From Mycolicibacterium fallax (GTDB lineage: Bacteria; Actinomycetota; Actinomycetes; Mycobacteriales; Mycobacteriaceae): 64,000 nucleotides of DNA. Made by a program: the position numbers and the translations under genes. Shown here piece after piece: positions 54,969 through 64,000 of the stretch. Under the pieces are notes generated by a model. The model had not been told where the DNA came from and did not search any database. It saw only the letters and a list, made by a program, of their open reading frames with translations. The stretch is taken from NCBI RefSeq assembly GCF_010726955.1, contig NZ_AP022603.1, positions 2,294,001-2,358,000 of the forward strand, in the 5' to 3' direction. Within the stretch, counting starts at the first letter, position 1, and every line of letters begins with the position of its first letter.

Positions 54969-55829
54969 ATGTCAGCGCTGCCCGAGCTGTGGACCCACCA
55001 ACCGCGGTCCGTCCTGGCCTTCCGGCCCGGCCGGCGGGTCGCCGACATCGACACCAACGCCACCCCGGGGTTCCGCGGGGAGAAGGCCGGCGCGCCGGAA
55101 CTGCAGGCCGAGCGCAACGCCGCCTTCGCCGAGCTGCAGGAAATGCTGTACGCCAACGGCAAGGCCGCCGGCGACCACCGCTCGGTGCTGCTGGTGCTGC
55201 AGGGCATGGACACCGCGGGCAAGGGCGGCATCGTCGAGCACGTGGTCGGGGCGGGCAGCCCGATGGGCATCCGCTACCGGGCGTTCGGGGTGCCGACCGC
55301 CGAGGAACGCAGCCACCACTACCTGTGGCGGATCCGCAACGCGCTGCCGCCGGCCGGGCTGCTGGGGGTGTTCGACCGCTCGCACTACGAGGACGTGCTG
55401 GTGGTTCGGGTGCACAACCTGGTCGAGCCGGCCGTCTGGGCGCCGCGCTACGACGAGATCAACGCCTTCGAGAAGGAGCTGGTCGACGCCGGCACCACGA
55501 TCGTCAAGGTGGCCATGTTCGTGTCGCTGGACGAGCAGAAGAAGCGGCTGGCCGAGCGGCTGGAGCGGCCGGACAAGCACTGGAAGTACAACCCGGGCGA
55601 CCTCGACGAACGCCAGCTCTGGCCGCAGTACCAGCAGGCCTACCAGGACCTGCTGGACAAGACCTCCACCGAGCACGCGCCGTGGCATGTGCTGCCGTGC
55701 GACCGCAAGTGGTACGCCCGGCTGGCGGTGACCGAGCTGCTCATCGAGGCGCTCACCGCGATGCGACTGTCCTGGCCGCCGGCCGACTTCGACGTCGAGG
55801 CCGAGCGGGCCCGGCTGCGGGCGCTGTGA
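54969..55829 (+). CDS. ppk2: Polyphosphate kinase 2 family protein (PPK2)
   Basis: A 286-residue single-domain PPK2 enzyme. Walker A is LQGMDTAGKGG (residues 78-87), Walker B/lid region is GVFDRSHYEDVLVVRVH, and KHWKYNPGDLDERQLWPQY is the lid. Such enzymes use polyphosphate to phosphorylate nucleotides (GDP, ADP or AMP). The class is not certain; the DTAGKGG and single-domain form fit class I or III. It is absent from this place in M. tuberculosis. Located after madR. Confidence 0.88.
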   Translation: MSALPELWTHQPRSVLAFRPGRRVADIDTNATPGFRGEKAGAPELQAERNAAFAELQEMLYANGKAAGDHRSVLLVLQGMDTAGKGGIVEHVVGAGSPMGIRYRAFGVPTAEERSHHYLWRIRNALPPAGLLGVFDRSHYEDVLVVRVHNLVEPAVWAPRYDEINAFEKELVDAGTTIVKVAMFVSLDEQKKRLAERLERPDKHWKYNPGDLDERQLWPQYQQAYQDLLDKTSTEHAPWHVLPCDRKWYARLAVTELLIEALTAMRLSWPPADFDVEAERARLRAL

Positions 55830-55879
55830 TCCCTACGCAACGATCCCTACCCAGCCCTGACTAGTACTCGGCCCCGTAC

Positions 55880-56761
<882 letters not shown>

Positions 56762-56847
56762 TCACACCTAACTCAACATCGACTACGGCGAACTAAACAA
56801 ACACCATAGAACAGCTACCTGCGATCTTCCGATTCGCGGCGATCCAT

Positions 56848-57711
56848 TCAGTATGTGTAAAAGCCCCGGCCAGCCTTTTTGCCCAACATTCCGGCCTCCA
56901 CCATCCGCTCCAGCAACGGCGGCGAGCCGTAGTGCGGCTCCTTGAACTCATCGTACATTTTGTCCGCGATCAGCTTGAGCGTATCGAGGCCGACCAGATC
57001 GGACAGCCGCAGCGGACCCATCGGGTGCGACAGCCCGGCCACCACGGCCTTGTCGACGTCCTCGACGGTGGCAAAGCCGGCCTCGACCATCCGGATCGCC
57101 GAGAGCAGATACGGCACCAGCAGCGCGTTGACGACGAAGCCGGAGCGGTCCGAGCAGCGCACCACCTGCTTGCCGAGCACACTGCCGGCGAACTCCTCGG
57201 CGCGGGCCAGCGCGGCCTCGCCGGTGACCAGGGTGCTGACCAACTCGACCAGCGGCAGCACCGGCACCGGGTTGAAGAAGTGCAGGCCGATCACCCGCTG
57301 CGGGTTCTTGGTGGCCGCGGCGATCTTCATGATCGGGATGCTGGAGGTGTTCGACGCCAGGATGGCGTCCGGGTCGTCGATGACGGCGTCGAGCTCGGCG
57401 AAGATCTTCGCCTTGACCTGCTCGTCCTCGATGACGGCCTCGATGACCAGCTGGCGGTCGGCCAGATCCTTGAGGTCGGTGGTGAACGACAGGCCGTCCA
57501 GGGCCCGGTCCCGCTCCCGCTCGGTGATCTTGCCCGCGCTGACCCCGCGCTCCAGGGACTTCACCATCCGGTTGCGTCCGGCGGTGACCAGCGCGTCGGA
57601 ATTCTCGAACACCAGCACGTTGACCCCGGCCCGGGCACACACCTCGGCGATACCGGCACCCATCTGGCCGGCACCGACCACACCCACTCGCTCGATCGCT
57701 TGCGTTGTCAC
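56848..57711 (-). CDS. fadB2: 3-hydroxybutyryl-CoA dehydrogenase (FadB2)
   Basis: A 287-residue NAD-dependent 3-hydroxyacyl-CoA dehydrogenase with GVVGAGQMGAGIAEVCARAG at the N-terminus, the catalytic histidine in VIGLHFFNPVPVLPLVELV, and SDRSGFVVNALLVPYLL. GTG 57711 gives the family length; GTG 57720 is an alternative. It oxidises short 3-hydroxyacyl-CoA in beta-oxidation or synthesis of C4 units. It follows icl1, as Rv0468 follows Rv0467. Confidence 0.94.
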   Translation of the reverse strand: MTTQAIERVGVVGAGQMGAGIAEVCARAGVNVLVFENSDALVTAGRNRMVKSLERGVSAGKITERERDRALDGLSFTTDLKDLADRQLVIEAVIEDEQVKAKIFAELDAVIDDPDAILASNTSSIPIMKIAAATKNPQRVIGLHFFNPVPVLPLVELVSTLVTGEAALARAEEFAGSVLGKQVVRCSDRSGFVVNALLVPYLLSAIRMVEAGFATVEDVDKAVVAGLSHPMGPLRLSDLVGLDTLKLIADKMYDEFKEPHYGSPPLLERMVEAGMLGKKAGRGFYTY

Positions 57712-57773
57712 GTCTTTCACTTCTTTCCGCGGTTGAGGTCTTCGCCGGCGACACAACCGGCAGTTACGCCCAA

Positions 57774-57803
57774 GGCCCCGCCCAGAACGGGCCGGGCGGG
57801 GCC
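57774..57803. terminator. GC-rich hairpin downstream of icl1
   Basis: GGCCCCGCCC-AGAACGGGCC-GGGCGGGGCC is a perfect 10-bp stem, 53 nt beyond the icl1 stop on the minus strand and before fadB2. No U tract follows. It could end or attenuate icl1 transcription before fadB2-umaA. Confidence 0.6.
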
Positions 57804-57856
57804 AGGGTCATTCGATTCTCAGTGGCTCGGTTCGCGAGCTGACTTGATCGTCAGCC

Positions 57857-59155
57857 TCAGTGGAACTGGCCCTCTTCGGTCGAGCCGGACAGCGCGGTGG
57901 TCGAGCTGTTCGGGTCGACGGTGGTGGCGATCTTGTCGAAGTAGCCGGCACCGACCTCGCGCTGGTGCTTGGTGGCGGTGTAGCCCCGCTCCTCGGCGGC
58001 GAACTCGCGCTCCTGCAGCTCGACGTAGGCCTTCATCTGCTCGCGGGCGTAGCCGTAGGCCAGGTCGAACATCGAGTAGTTCAGCGCGTGGAAGCCGGCC
58101 AGCGTGATGAACTGGAACTTGAAGCCCATCGCGCCCAGCTCGCGCTGGAACTTGGCGATGGTGTCGTCGTCGAGGTGCTGCTTCCAGTTGAACGACGGCG
58201 AGCAGTTGTAGGCCAGCATCTGGTCCGGGAACTCGCTCTTGACGCCCTCGGCGAACTTCTTGGCCAGCGCCAGGTCCGGGGTGCCCGTCTCCATCCAGAT
58301 CAGGTCGGAGTACGGCGCGTAGGCCTTGGCGCGGGCGATGCACGGCTCCAGGCCGTTCTTGAGGTGGTAGAAGCCCTCGGCGGTGCGCTCACCGGTGATG
58401 AACGGACGGTCGCGCTCGTCGACGTCGCTGGTGATCAGGGTGGCGGCCTCGGCGTCGGTGCGGGCGATGACCACGGTCGGGACGTCGGCGACGTCGGCGG
58501 CCAGCCGGGCGGAGGTCAGGGTGCGGATGTGCTGCTGGGTCGGGATCAGCACCTTGCCACCGAGGTGGCCACACTTCTTCTCCGAGGCCAGCTGGTCCTC
58601 CCAGTGCGAACCGGCGACACCGGCGGCGATCATCGCCTTCTGCAGCTCGTAGACGTTCAGCGCGCCACCGAAGCCGGCCTCACCGTCGGCCACGATCGGG
58701 GCCAGCCAGTTCTCCACCGAGGTGTCGCCCTCGACCTTGGCGATCTCGTCGGCGCGCAGCAGCGCGTTGTTGATCCGGCGGACCACCTGCGGCACCGAGT
58801 TGGCCGGGTAGAGGCTCTGGTCGGGGTAGGTGTGGCCGGACAGGTTGGCGTCGCCGGCGACCTGCCACCCGGACAGGTAGATGGCCTTCAGGCCGGCGCG
58901 GACCTGCTGCACGGCCATGTTGCCGGTCAGCGCGCCGAGCGCGTTGACGAAGTCCATGTCATGCAGCTGCGCCCAGAGCACCTCGGCGCCGCGACGGGCC
59001 AGGGTGGCCTCCTCGACGACGGTGCCCTGCAGGGCCACGACGTCGGCCGGGGTGTACGTACGGGTGATGCCCTTCCAGCGGGGGTTGTGATCCCAGTCGT
59101 GCTGGATCTGTTCGGCGGACTTGGGGGTGCCAACGGTGGACACTGTGGACTCCAT
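57857..59155 (-). CDS. icl1: Isocitrate lyase (Icl1)
   Basis: A 432-residue glyoxylate-shunt enzyme that splits isocitrate to glyoxylate and succinate, needed on acetate and fatty acids and also as methylisocitrate lyase in mycobacteria. The catalytic Cys195 is in [11 protein letters not shown], with [20 protein letters not shown] and WMETGTPDL also visible. ATG 59155 gives four extra residues relative to Rv0467. The 271 bp upstream contain several RamB-like boxes and palindromes. Confidence 0.96.
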   Translation of the reverse strand: MESTVSTVGTPKSAEQIQHDWDHNPRWKGITRTYTPADVVALQGTVVEEATLARRGAEVLWAQLHDMDFVNALGALTGNMAVQQVRAGLKAIYLSGWQVAGDANLSGHTYPDQSLYPANSVPQVVRRINNALLRADEIAKVEGDTSVENWLAPIVADGEAGFGGALNVYELQKAMIAAGVAGSHWEDQLASEKKCGHLGGKVLIPTQQHIRTLTSARLAADVADVPTVVIARTDAEAATLITSDVDERDRPFITGERTAEGFYHLKNGLEPCIARAKAYAPYSDLIWMETGTPDLALAKKFAEGVKSEFPDQMLAYNCSPSFNWKQHLDDDTIAKFQRELGAMGFKFQFITLAGFHALNYSMFDLAYGYAREQMKAYVELQEREFAAEERGYTATKHQREVGAGYFDKIATTVDPNSSTTALSGSTEEGQFH

Positions 59156-59426
59156 TCGACGAGACGGTGCTTGCAGGCTGCAAGTTGCCTCGGTGCTACC
59201 GGGATCGCCGGCTTGCTAACACCGCCGCAACTTCGCTGATGCGCTCCCAAGAGCGTGCCACGCGACATATGCGCAGGTCCACCCCATTCCGCTGCCAATT
59301 TTGGCAAGTTCAGCAACCGTCTCGCTAACTTTGCGAAGAAAGCTCTGCACTGAACCGGTTCAGCTGTTACGCGCCGGTAACATGTCCGCGCAGGTCAGCC
59401 CGGAAAAATACCGGACAACCGTACTG
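59156..59426 (-). promoter_or_regulatory. icl1 control region: RamB-like boxes and palindromes
   Basis: Boxes resembling the RamB site AACTTTGCAAA lie at 59327-59337 (AACTTTGCGAA), on the opposite strand at 59299-59310 (AACTTGCCAAAA) and weaker at 59229-59239 (AACTTCGCTGA). Perfect palindromes are TGAACCGGTTCA (59351-59362), TGTTAC-GCGCCG-GTAACA (59365-59382), a GlnR-like spacing, and CTTGCA-GGC-TGCAAG (59170-59184) in the probable 5' leader. The ramB gene is 1 kb away. Confidence 0.6.
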
Positions 59427-60251
59427 TTAGAGCGCGAACAGCGCCGCGACGGCCTTCACGTCGTTGCCGACGACGTATGTGAGCGTTATTACATCCCGAT
59501 CGGTCAGGTCCGCCCCGAATTTGTCGGTGGACCCGGCCGGATAGACGTGCGTGAGGATCTCCAACTCGTCGCCACCGGCCACCGCAGCGTCGTGCTCGAT
59601 GGTCACCCGCAGCGGCCCGGCCAGCAGCTCCGGGTGCCGATCCAGGTAGTCCTCGATGACCGTCCAGTACACCGAGTTGTTCATGTGATCCCACATGTCG
59701 ATGTCGGTGACCCGCAGCGGATACGGCCGGATCTCCAGGGCGTCGTCCCGCGACCCCGCGGTGAGGTAGGCCTTCCAGCGCAACCGGTCGACGTCGGTGG
59801 TGGCCTGCAGGCCGCGCAGGAAGTCGTCGGAGATCCGGGCCGGGGTCCCGGTGTCCTTGTTGGCGTTGATCCAGAACGCCTCGGACTCCACCAGTCCACC
59901 CTTGCGGCCGTCGATGCGCACCCGCATCTCGCACCACCGGTTCGAGGTGCCCGAGCACCAGCGCCGCAGCCGCAGGATGTCGGAGAATTCGATCGGCCGG
60001 ATCAGGTCGACCATGGTGCGCCGCACGATCCAGGCCGGGTGGGTGTCCTCCTGCCCCAGCTCGCGCAGATGGTCCTGCCCGACGTCCTGGATATGCCGGC
60101 AGGCGGCGTCGAACCGCAGTCGGCCGGTGCGCTCGATGTCGCCGACTCGCAGCGGCCACTCGCGTTCGAACACATCCGGATGCCCCTCGGGCACCGGCAT
60201 CAGAATCTTGCCCAGTCCAGACACGGCACGCGTAGCGGTGTTGTTCTCCAC
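59427..60251 (-). CDS. Acyl-ACP thioesterase-like protein (Rv0466-like)
   Basis: A 274-residue protein made of two hotdog domains of the FatA/FatB thioesterase type: REWPLRVGDIERTGRLRFDA and DIDMWDHMNNSVYWTVIEDY, the second containing the N-x-H-like catalytic pattern (HMNN). Both GTG 60251 and GTG 60224 are possible; 60224 aligns with the M. tuberculosis start, while CATGAT 8 nt before 60251 could make that one leaderless. It would release or transfer fatty acids from acyl carriers. Confidence 0.85.
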   Translation of the reverse strand: MENNTATRAVSGLGKILMPVPEGHPDVFEREWPLRVGDIERTGRLRFDAACRHIQDVGQDHLRELGQEDTHPAWIVRRTMVDLIRPIEFSDILRLRRWCSGTSNRWCEMRVRIDGRKGGLVESEAFWINANKDTGTPARISDDFLRGLQATTDVDRLRWKAYLTAGSRDDALEIRPYPLRVTDIDMWDHMNNSVYWTVIEDYLDRHPELLAGPLRVTIEHDAAVAGGDELEILTHVYPAGSTDKFGADLTDRDVITLTYVVGNDVKAVAALFAL

Positions 60252-60355
60252 GAACGCCGATCATGCCAAACCGCGCCGTAGCGCACCTCGGACCGCGCGG
60301 ATTCGACCGGGCCGCGGCGGTTGCCAATGCTGCGAATTCATCGTTAACACGCAGG

Positions 60356-60361
60356 TAGGCT
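60356..60361 (+). promoter_or_regulatory. -10 element of ramB (leaderless)
   Basis: TAGGCT ends 6 nt before GTG 60368. Confidence 0.5.
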
Positions 60362-60367
60362 GGCCGG

Positions 60368-61798
60368 GTGTCCAAGACGTACGTCGGTGCGCGGGTACGC
60401 CAGCTGCGCAGCGAACGCGGCTACAGCCAGGCCGCACTCGCCCAGCAGCTGCAGATCTCGCCGAGCTATCTCAACCAGATCGAACACGATGTCCGGCCAC
60501 TGACCGTCTCGGTGCTGCTGCGCATCACCGAGGCCTTCGGGGTGGACGCCACCTTCTTCTCCACCCAGGACGACACCCGGCTGATCGCCGAGCTTCGGGA
60601 GGCGACGCTGGACCGCGATCTCGGCATCGACGTCGACGTGTCCGAGGTCGCCGACATGGTGCACGCGCACCCGGCACTGGCCAAGGCGATGGTCAACCTG
60701 CACCGGCGCTACCGGCTCACCACCGCCCGGCTGGCCGCCGCCACCGAGGCCCGGTTCAACCTGAACACCGGCGGCAGCGGCACCGGGTCGATCTCGATGC
60801 CGCACGAGGAGGTCCGCGACTACTTCTACGAGCGGCAGAACTACCTGCACGAACTCGACACCGCGGCGGAGGATCTCACCGTCCGGATGCGCATGCACCG
60901 CGGCGATCTGGCCGGCGATCTGTCCCAGCGGCTCATCCAGAAGCACGGGGTGCGCATCGCCCGCCGGATCGACCTCGGCGACGACGTGCTGCACCGCTAC
61001 GACCCGGACACCAAGACCCTGGAGATCAGCGGCCACCTGACCCGCGGCCAGCAGGTCTTCAAACTGGCCACCGAGCTGGGCTATCTGGAGTACGGCACAC
61101 TGATCGACGCGCTGGTCGCCGAGGGCAGCTTCACCAGCGAGGAATCCCAGACCCTGGCCCGGCTCGGGCTGGCCAACTACTTCGCGGCCGCGGCGATGCT
61201 GCCCTACCGGCAGTTCCACGACGTCGCCGAGAACTTCCGCTACGACATCGAGCGGCTGTCGACGTTCTACCAGGTGTCCTACGAGACGGTCTGCCACCGG
61301 CTGTCCACCCTGCAGCGGCCGTCCATGCGGGGGGTGCCGTTCTCCTTCGTCCGGGTCGACCGGGCCGGCAACATGTCCAAACGCCAGTCCGCGACCGGAT
61401 TCCACTTCTCCTCCACCGGCGGCACCTGCCCGCTGTGGAACGTCTACGAGACGTTCGCCAACCCGGGCAAGGTGCTGGTGCAGATCGCCCAGATGCCCGA
61501 CGGCCGCAACTACATGTGGGTGGCCCGCACCATCGAGCGGCGCACCTCGCGCTACGGCCAGCCCGGCAAGACCTTCGCCATCGGGCTGGGCTGCGAGCTG
61601 CGGCACGCGCACCGGCTGGTGTATTCCGAGGGCCTGGATCTGTCCGGCGACCTGTCCGCCGTCGCCACCCCGATCGGGGCCGGCTGCCGGGTGTGCGAAC
61701 GCGACAACTGCACCCAGCGGGCCTTCCCGGCGCTGGGCCGGGCGCTGGACCTCGACGCGCACCGGTCCACCGTCTCGCCGTACCTGGTGCGGCCCTGA
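60368..61798 (+). CDS. ramB: Acetate/fatty-acid regulator RamB
   Basis: A 476-residue XRE/short-chain fatty acyl transcriptional regulator. HTH GYSQAALAQQLQISPSYLNQ lies at residues 19-38, the middle part has an IrrE-like domain (LGYLEYGTLID, ANYFAAAAMLPY), and the C-terminus carries a cysteine set (GCRVCERDNCTQRAFP). In corynebacteria and mycobacteria RamB represses glyoxylate-shunt genes such as icl. GTG 60368 is leaderless. Confidence 0.92.
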   Translation: MSKTYVGARVRQLRSERGYSQAALAQQLQISPSYLNQIEHDVRPLTVSVLLRITEAFGVDATFFSTQDDTRLIAELREATLDRDLGIDVDVSEVADMVHAHPALAKAMVNLHRRYRLTTARLAAATEARFNLNTGGSGTGSISMPHEEVRDYFYERQNYLHELDTAAEDLTVRMRMHRGDLAGDLSQRLIQKHGVRIARRIDLGDDVLHRYDPDTKTLEISGHLTRGQQVFKLATELGYLEYGTLIDALVAEGSFTSEESQTLARLGLANYFAAAAMLPYRQFHDVAENFRYDIERLSTFYQVSYETVCHRLSTLQRPSMRGVPFSFVRVDRAGNMSKRQSATGFHFSSTGGTCPLWNVYETFANPGKVLVQIAQMPDGRNYMWVARTIERRTSRYGQPGKTFAIGLGCELRHAHRLVYSEGLDLSGDLSAVATPIGAGCRVCERDNCTQRAFPALGRALDLDAHRSTVSPYLVRP

Positions 61799-61885
61799 CC
61801 GCACACCACCCGGGCACCGATAACCGTCGGCACGCGGCTCCCGCCGGACCACGGCGCCCGCTGCGCTGTGCCACACTCGACCCTC

Positions 61886-62437
61886 ATGAGCGACATCGAG
61901 CCCGCCCGCGTCCCGGTGAGCTCCGGCGTCCGCGACATCGGGCCGATCAACTGGCTGATCTGCCGGCTCGGCGCCCGCGGCATCCGGGCCCCGCAGTTCC
62001 ACCTGTTCAACGCGCTGTCCCGGCACAGCCTGGCGTTCTGGAGCTGGCTGCCGTTCTCCGGGGTGCTGCTGTATTGGGGCCGACTGTCCCGCCAGGACGC
62101 CGAGCTGGTGATCCTGCGGGTCGGGCATCTGCGCGACTGCGAATACGAGCTGCAGCAGCACCGCCGGCTGGCCCGCTCCCGCGGCGTCGACGACGAGTTG
62201 CAGCAGCAGATCTTCGCCGGCCCGGACGCCGCCGGGCTGACCGACCGGCAGCGCGCCCTGCTGCGGGCCACCGACGAGTTCGTCATGGACCGCGGGGTGT
62301 CGGCGCCGACCTGGGCGGCCCTGGCCGGCCACCTGGATTCCCGCCAGCAGATCGAATTCTGCCTGCTGGCCGCCCAATACGACGGCCTGGCCGCCAGCAT
62401 GAACACCCTCAAGCTGCCGCTGGACTTCCCGGACTAA
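61886..62437 (+). CDS. Carboxymuconolactone decarboxylase/AhpD-family protein (Rv0464c-like)
   Basis: A 183-residue alpha-helical CMD-family protein: ELVILRVGHLRDCEYELQQH is the family core, in which the CxxxH positions (C then H) of AhpD read DCEYELQQH, with only one cysteine of the usual CxxC. It may be a redox or ligand-binding protein rather than a peroxidase partner. ATG 61886. Its stop overlaps the photolyase stop on the other strand. Confidence 0.83.
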   Translation: MSDIEPARVPVSSGVRDIGPINWLICRLGARGIRAPQFHLFNALSRHSLAFWSWLPFSGVLLYWGRLSRQDAELVILRVGHLRDCEYELQQHRRLARSRGVDDELQQQIFAGPDAAGLTDRQRALLRATDEFVMDRGVSAPTWAALAGHLDSRQQIEFCLLAAQYDGLAASMNTLKLPLDFPD

Positions 62438-63780
62438 TCGCCCCGGTCCGCGGTCTCGGCGTAGCGGGCCAGCGCCTCCCGCCGTTCCTCGGCGTGGTCG
62501 ACGATCGGCTCCGGGTAGCCCGGCGGCCGCCCGTCGGCCAACCGGTGCACCCGCTTGCCGGCGACCCCGCGCAGCTCGGGCACCCACCGCCGGACGTAGT
62601 CGCCGTCAGGGTCGAACTTCTCGCCCTGGCCGATCGGGTTGAACACCCGGAAGTATGGCGCAGCGTCGGTGCCCGATCCCGCGGTCCACTGCCAGCCATG
62701 CTGGTTGGAGGCCAGGTCGCCGTCGACGAGGTGCCGCATGAAGTGCCGGGCGCCCCAGCGCCACGGCAGGTGCAGATCCTTGGTCAGAAACGACGCCACG
62801 ATCATCCGCACCCGGTTGTGCATCCAGCCCTGCGCCAGCAGCTGACGCATCCCGGCGTCCACGATCGGGAACCCGGTGCGGCCCTGCGCCCACGCCTCGA
62901 ACAGCCGCTGGGCATCCGGGCCGGTGTCGTGGCGGATCCGGTCGAAGCGCGGGTTGTAGTTGCGCTGCGCGGTGTCCGGGCGGTCGTGGAGGACGTCGGC
63001 GTAGAAGTCCCGCCAGCACAGTTCGCTGCGCAGGGTGGCGGCGGCGTCGTCGCCGCGACCGCGCAGATCCTGCAGCACGGTGCGCGGGTGCAGGCAGCCG
63101 AACTTCAGGTACGGCGACAGCCCGGTGGTGCCGGACAGGTCGGGCCGGTCCCGATCGCGGTGGTAGCGGTCCAGACCGTCGGCCAGGAAGCTGTGCCACC
63201 GGGCCGCGGCGGCGGCCTCCCCGGCCGCGGGCAGCGCGACGGCGCCGTCGTCGGTCGGGATCGGCACCCGCATGCCGAGTCCGGCCGGGTCCAGCCAGCG
63301 CACCGTGTCCGGGCCGGTGCGGGCCGGTGCCCGCCAGCCGTGCTCCAGCCAGGCCCGCCGAAACGGGGTGAACACCCGGTAGGCGGTCCCGTCGGATTTG
63401 CGGATCCGCCCGGGTGCGACGACGTACGGCGAGCCGCTGGGCAGCAGCGGGACCGCGCCGAGCGCGGCCGCCACCGCCCGGTCGCGGCGCGACCCGTACG
63501 GGCCGAAGTCGGCCGAGATGTGCACCGCGCCGGCGCCGAGCTCGCGGGCCAGCGCCGGGATCACCGCGACCGGGTCGCCACGGGTCACCAGCAGCCGGCC
63601 GGCCAGGGCTTCGTCGAGGCGGCGCAGGCAGTCGAACAGGAAACTGCGCCGCGGCCCGGGCCGCAGCAGCACGTCGTCCAGCACGAACACCGCGGCCGCG
63701 GTGTCGGCAACGGCCAGCAGCGTCGGCAGATCCGCCAGCCGAAGGTCGCGGCGGAACCAGACCAGGTCAATCGCGCTCAT
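62434..63780 (-). CDS. phrB: Deoxyribodipyrimidine photolyase
   Basis: A 448-residue cryptochrome/photolyase-family enzyme that repairs cyclobutane pyrimidine dimers with light. The antenna domain starts IDLVWFRRDLRLADLPTLL; the FAD domain has GLSPYLKFGCLHPR, LCWRDFYADVL, HNRVRMIVASFLTKDLHLPW and DLASNQHGWQW with the electron-transfer tryptophans. ATG 63780 gives family length. The product of lpdC lies upstream. Convergent with the CMD-family gene, stops overlapping. Confidence 0.93.
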   Translation of the reverse strand: MSAIDLVWFRRDLRLADLPTLLAVADTAAAVFVLDDVLLRPGPRRSFLFDCLRRLDEALAGRLLVTRGDPVAVIPALARELGAGAVHISADFGPYGSRRDRAVAAALGAVPLLPSGSPYVVAPGRIRKSDGTAYRVFTPFRRAWLEHGWRAPARTGPDTVRWLDPAGLGMRVPIPTDDGAVALPAAGEAAAAARWHSFLADGLDRYHRDRDRPDLSGTTGLSPYLKFGCLHPRTVLQDLRGRGDDAAATLRSELCWRDFYADVLHDRPDTAQRNYNPRFDRIRHDTGPDAQRLFEAWAQGRTGFPIVDAGMRQLLAQGWMHNRVRMIVASFLTKDLHLPWRWGARHFMRHLVDGDLASNQHGWQWTAGSGTDAAPYFRVFNPIGQGEKFDPDGDYVRRWVPELRGVAGKRVHRLADGRPPGYPEPIVDHAEERREALARYAETADRGD

Positions 63781-63803
63781 GGCGCCGGTGCGCGGCCGAC
63801 CGG

Positions 63804-64000
63804 CTAGAAGTTGATCATGTGCCCGGCCAGCCCGTGGAAGCATTCCTGCAGCGCCTCGGACAGCGTCGGGTGGGTGTGCACGTTGCGGGCGCACTCGTTG
63901 ACGGTGAGATCCCACTTCTGCGCCAGCGTCAGCTCCGGCAGCAGTTCGGAGACGTCCGGCCCGATCAGGTGGCCGCCGATCAGTTCACCGTGCTTACCGT
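63804..64000 (-). CDS. lpdC: Dihydrolipoamide dehydrogenase C-terminus (LpdC), 5' part outside the window
   Basis: The last 65 residues, read from the window edge, contain [19 protein letters not shown] and the catalytic His-Glu pair in [18 protein letters not shown], ending GHMINF. This is the dimerisation domain of lipoamide dehydrogenase, the E3 of pyruvate dehydrogenase and of the mycobacterial peroxynitrite reductase complex. It agrees closely with the end of Rv0462. Confidence 0.9.
   Translation of the reverse strand, partial: GKHGELIGGHLIGPDVSELLPELTLAQKWDLTVNECARNVHTHPTLSEALQECFHGLAGHMINF

Noticed and set aside
59797..63807. A 1336-codon open frame on the plus strand across ramB, the CMD-family gene and the photolyase
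   Set aside because: It runs out of frame through ramB and antisense to phrB, has composition typical of GC-rich shadow frames (Arg/Pro/Ala/His) and no recognisable domain.

Overview
The window is a gene-dense stretch of a high-GC (roughly 70% G+C) mycobacterial chromosome. Nearly every gene matches, in the same relative order, the Mycobacterium tuberculosis segment from Rv0551c (fadD8) back to Rv0462 (lpdC), read in reverse. These Rv assignments are from memory of gene order and protein sequence, not from a search. Genes such as hbhA, lprQ, umaA, mshA, senX3-regX3, ramB and a 33-residue bS22 fit Mycobacteriaceae; the species cannot be told. Several M. tuberculosis genes of this segment are absent here (vapBC3, the galE3/pnp group, fabH/PE_PGRS6, mmpS2-mmpL2, cmaA2, pcaA, deoC), and a few others are inserted. 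No rRNA, tRNA, CRISPR, prophage or insertion sequence was seen.

Layout. 0-7.5 kb (+): end of fadD8, a PknH-sensor-like lipoprotein, menB, an SDR, a glyoxalase-fold protein, pitA, two small proteins, menE and menA (menaquinone and phosphate uptake). 7.5-15.4 kb (mostly -): small membrane proteins, a MinD/ParA-like ATPase, then a translationally coupled cytochrome c maturation operon (Rv0525-type phosphatase, TlpA-like thioredoxin, ccdA, resB, ccsA) preceded by hemL. 15.4-19.5 kb: an accessory island with an XRE-cupin regulator divergent from a class II aldolase and a DapA-family lyase, an unrecognised gene, a four-copy 83-90 bp tandem repeat array and a deazaflavin-type reductase. 19.5-22 kb (-): copper chaperone and P1B ATPase behind paired CsoR-type operators. 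22-28.4 kb (-): hemA-hemC-hemD-hemB heme operon with two membrane proteins. 28.5-38 kb: serB1-like HAD, Rv0504c-type hotdog protein, acyltransferase, epimerase, bS22, an HTH protein, proC, Rv0498/Rv0497, Ppx. 38.1-44.1 kb (-): senX3-regX3, and a ROK regulator-mshA-YbjN-gpmA operon. 44.2-55.8 kb: envelope and cell-wall genes (SDR, lprQ, murB, LmeA-like), hbhA, regulators, madR and ppk2. 55.9-64 kb: umaA-fadB2-icl1, acyl-ACP thioesterase, ramB, a CMD-family protein, photolyase and the 3' end of lpdC.

How the genes work together. Menaquinone synthesis, heme synthesis and cytochrome c maturation together build the respiratory chain. icl1, fadB2, ramB and lpdC belong to fatty-acid and two-carbon metabolism. 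mshA starts mycothiol synthesis. SenX3-RegX3 is the phosphate-responsive two-component system, with pitA, ppx and ppk2 as other phosphate or polyphosphate genes in the window.

Most notable. (1) A 21-codon, apparently leaderless reading frame with a Cys-Cys-Pro-Gly-Phe-Cys motif precedes the ROK regulator-mshA operon, followed by an 11-bp stem just before the regulator's ribosome binding site; it resembles a cysteine-responsive attenuator on the first gene of mycothiol synthesis. (2) An aldolase/DapA/XRE-cupin catabolic locus with an operator inside its promoter spacer. (3) The tandem repeat array at 18.75-19.09 kb. (4) A recurring pattern of short tandem duplications at gene 3' ends that copy stop codons, including one that doubles the mshA/YbjN stop-start junction. 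(5) Many genes have a TANNNT -10 box 6-8 nt before the start codon, indicating leaderless transcripts.
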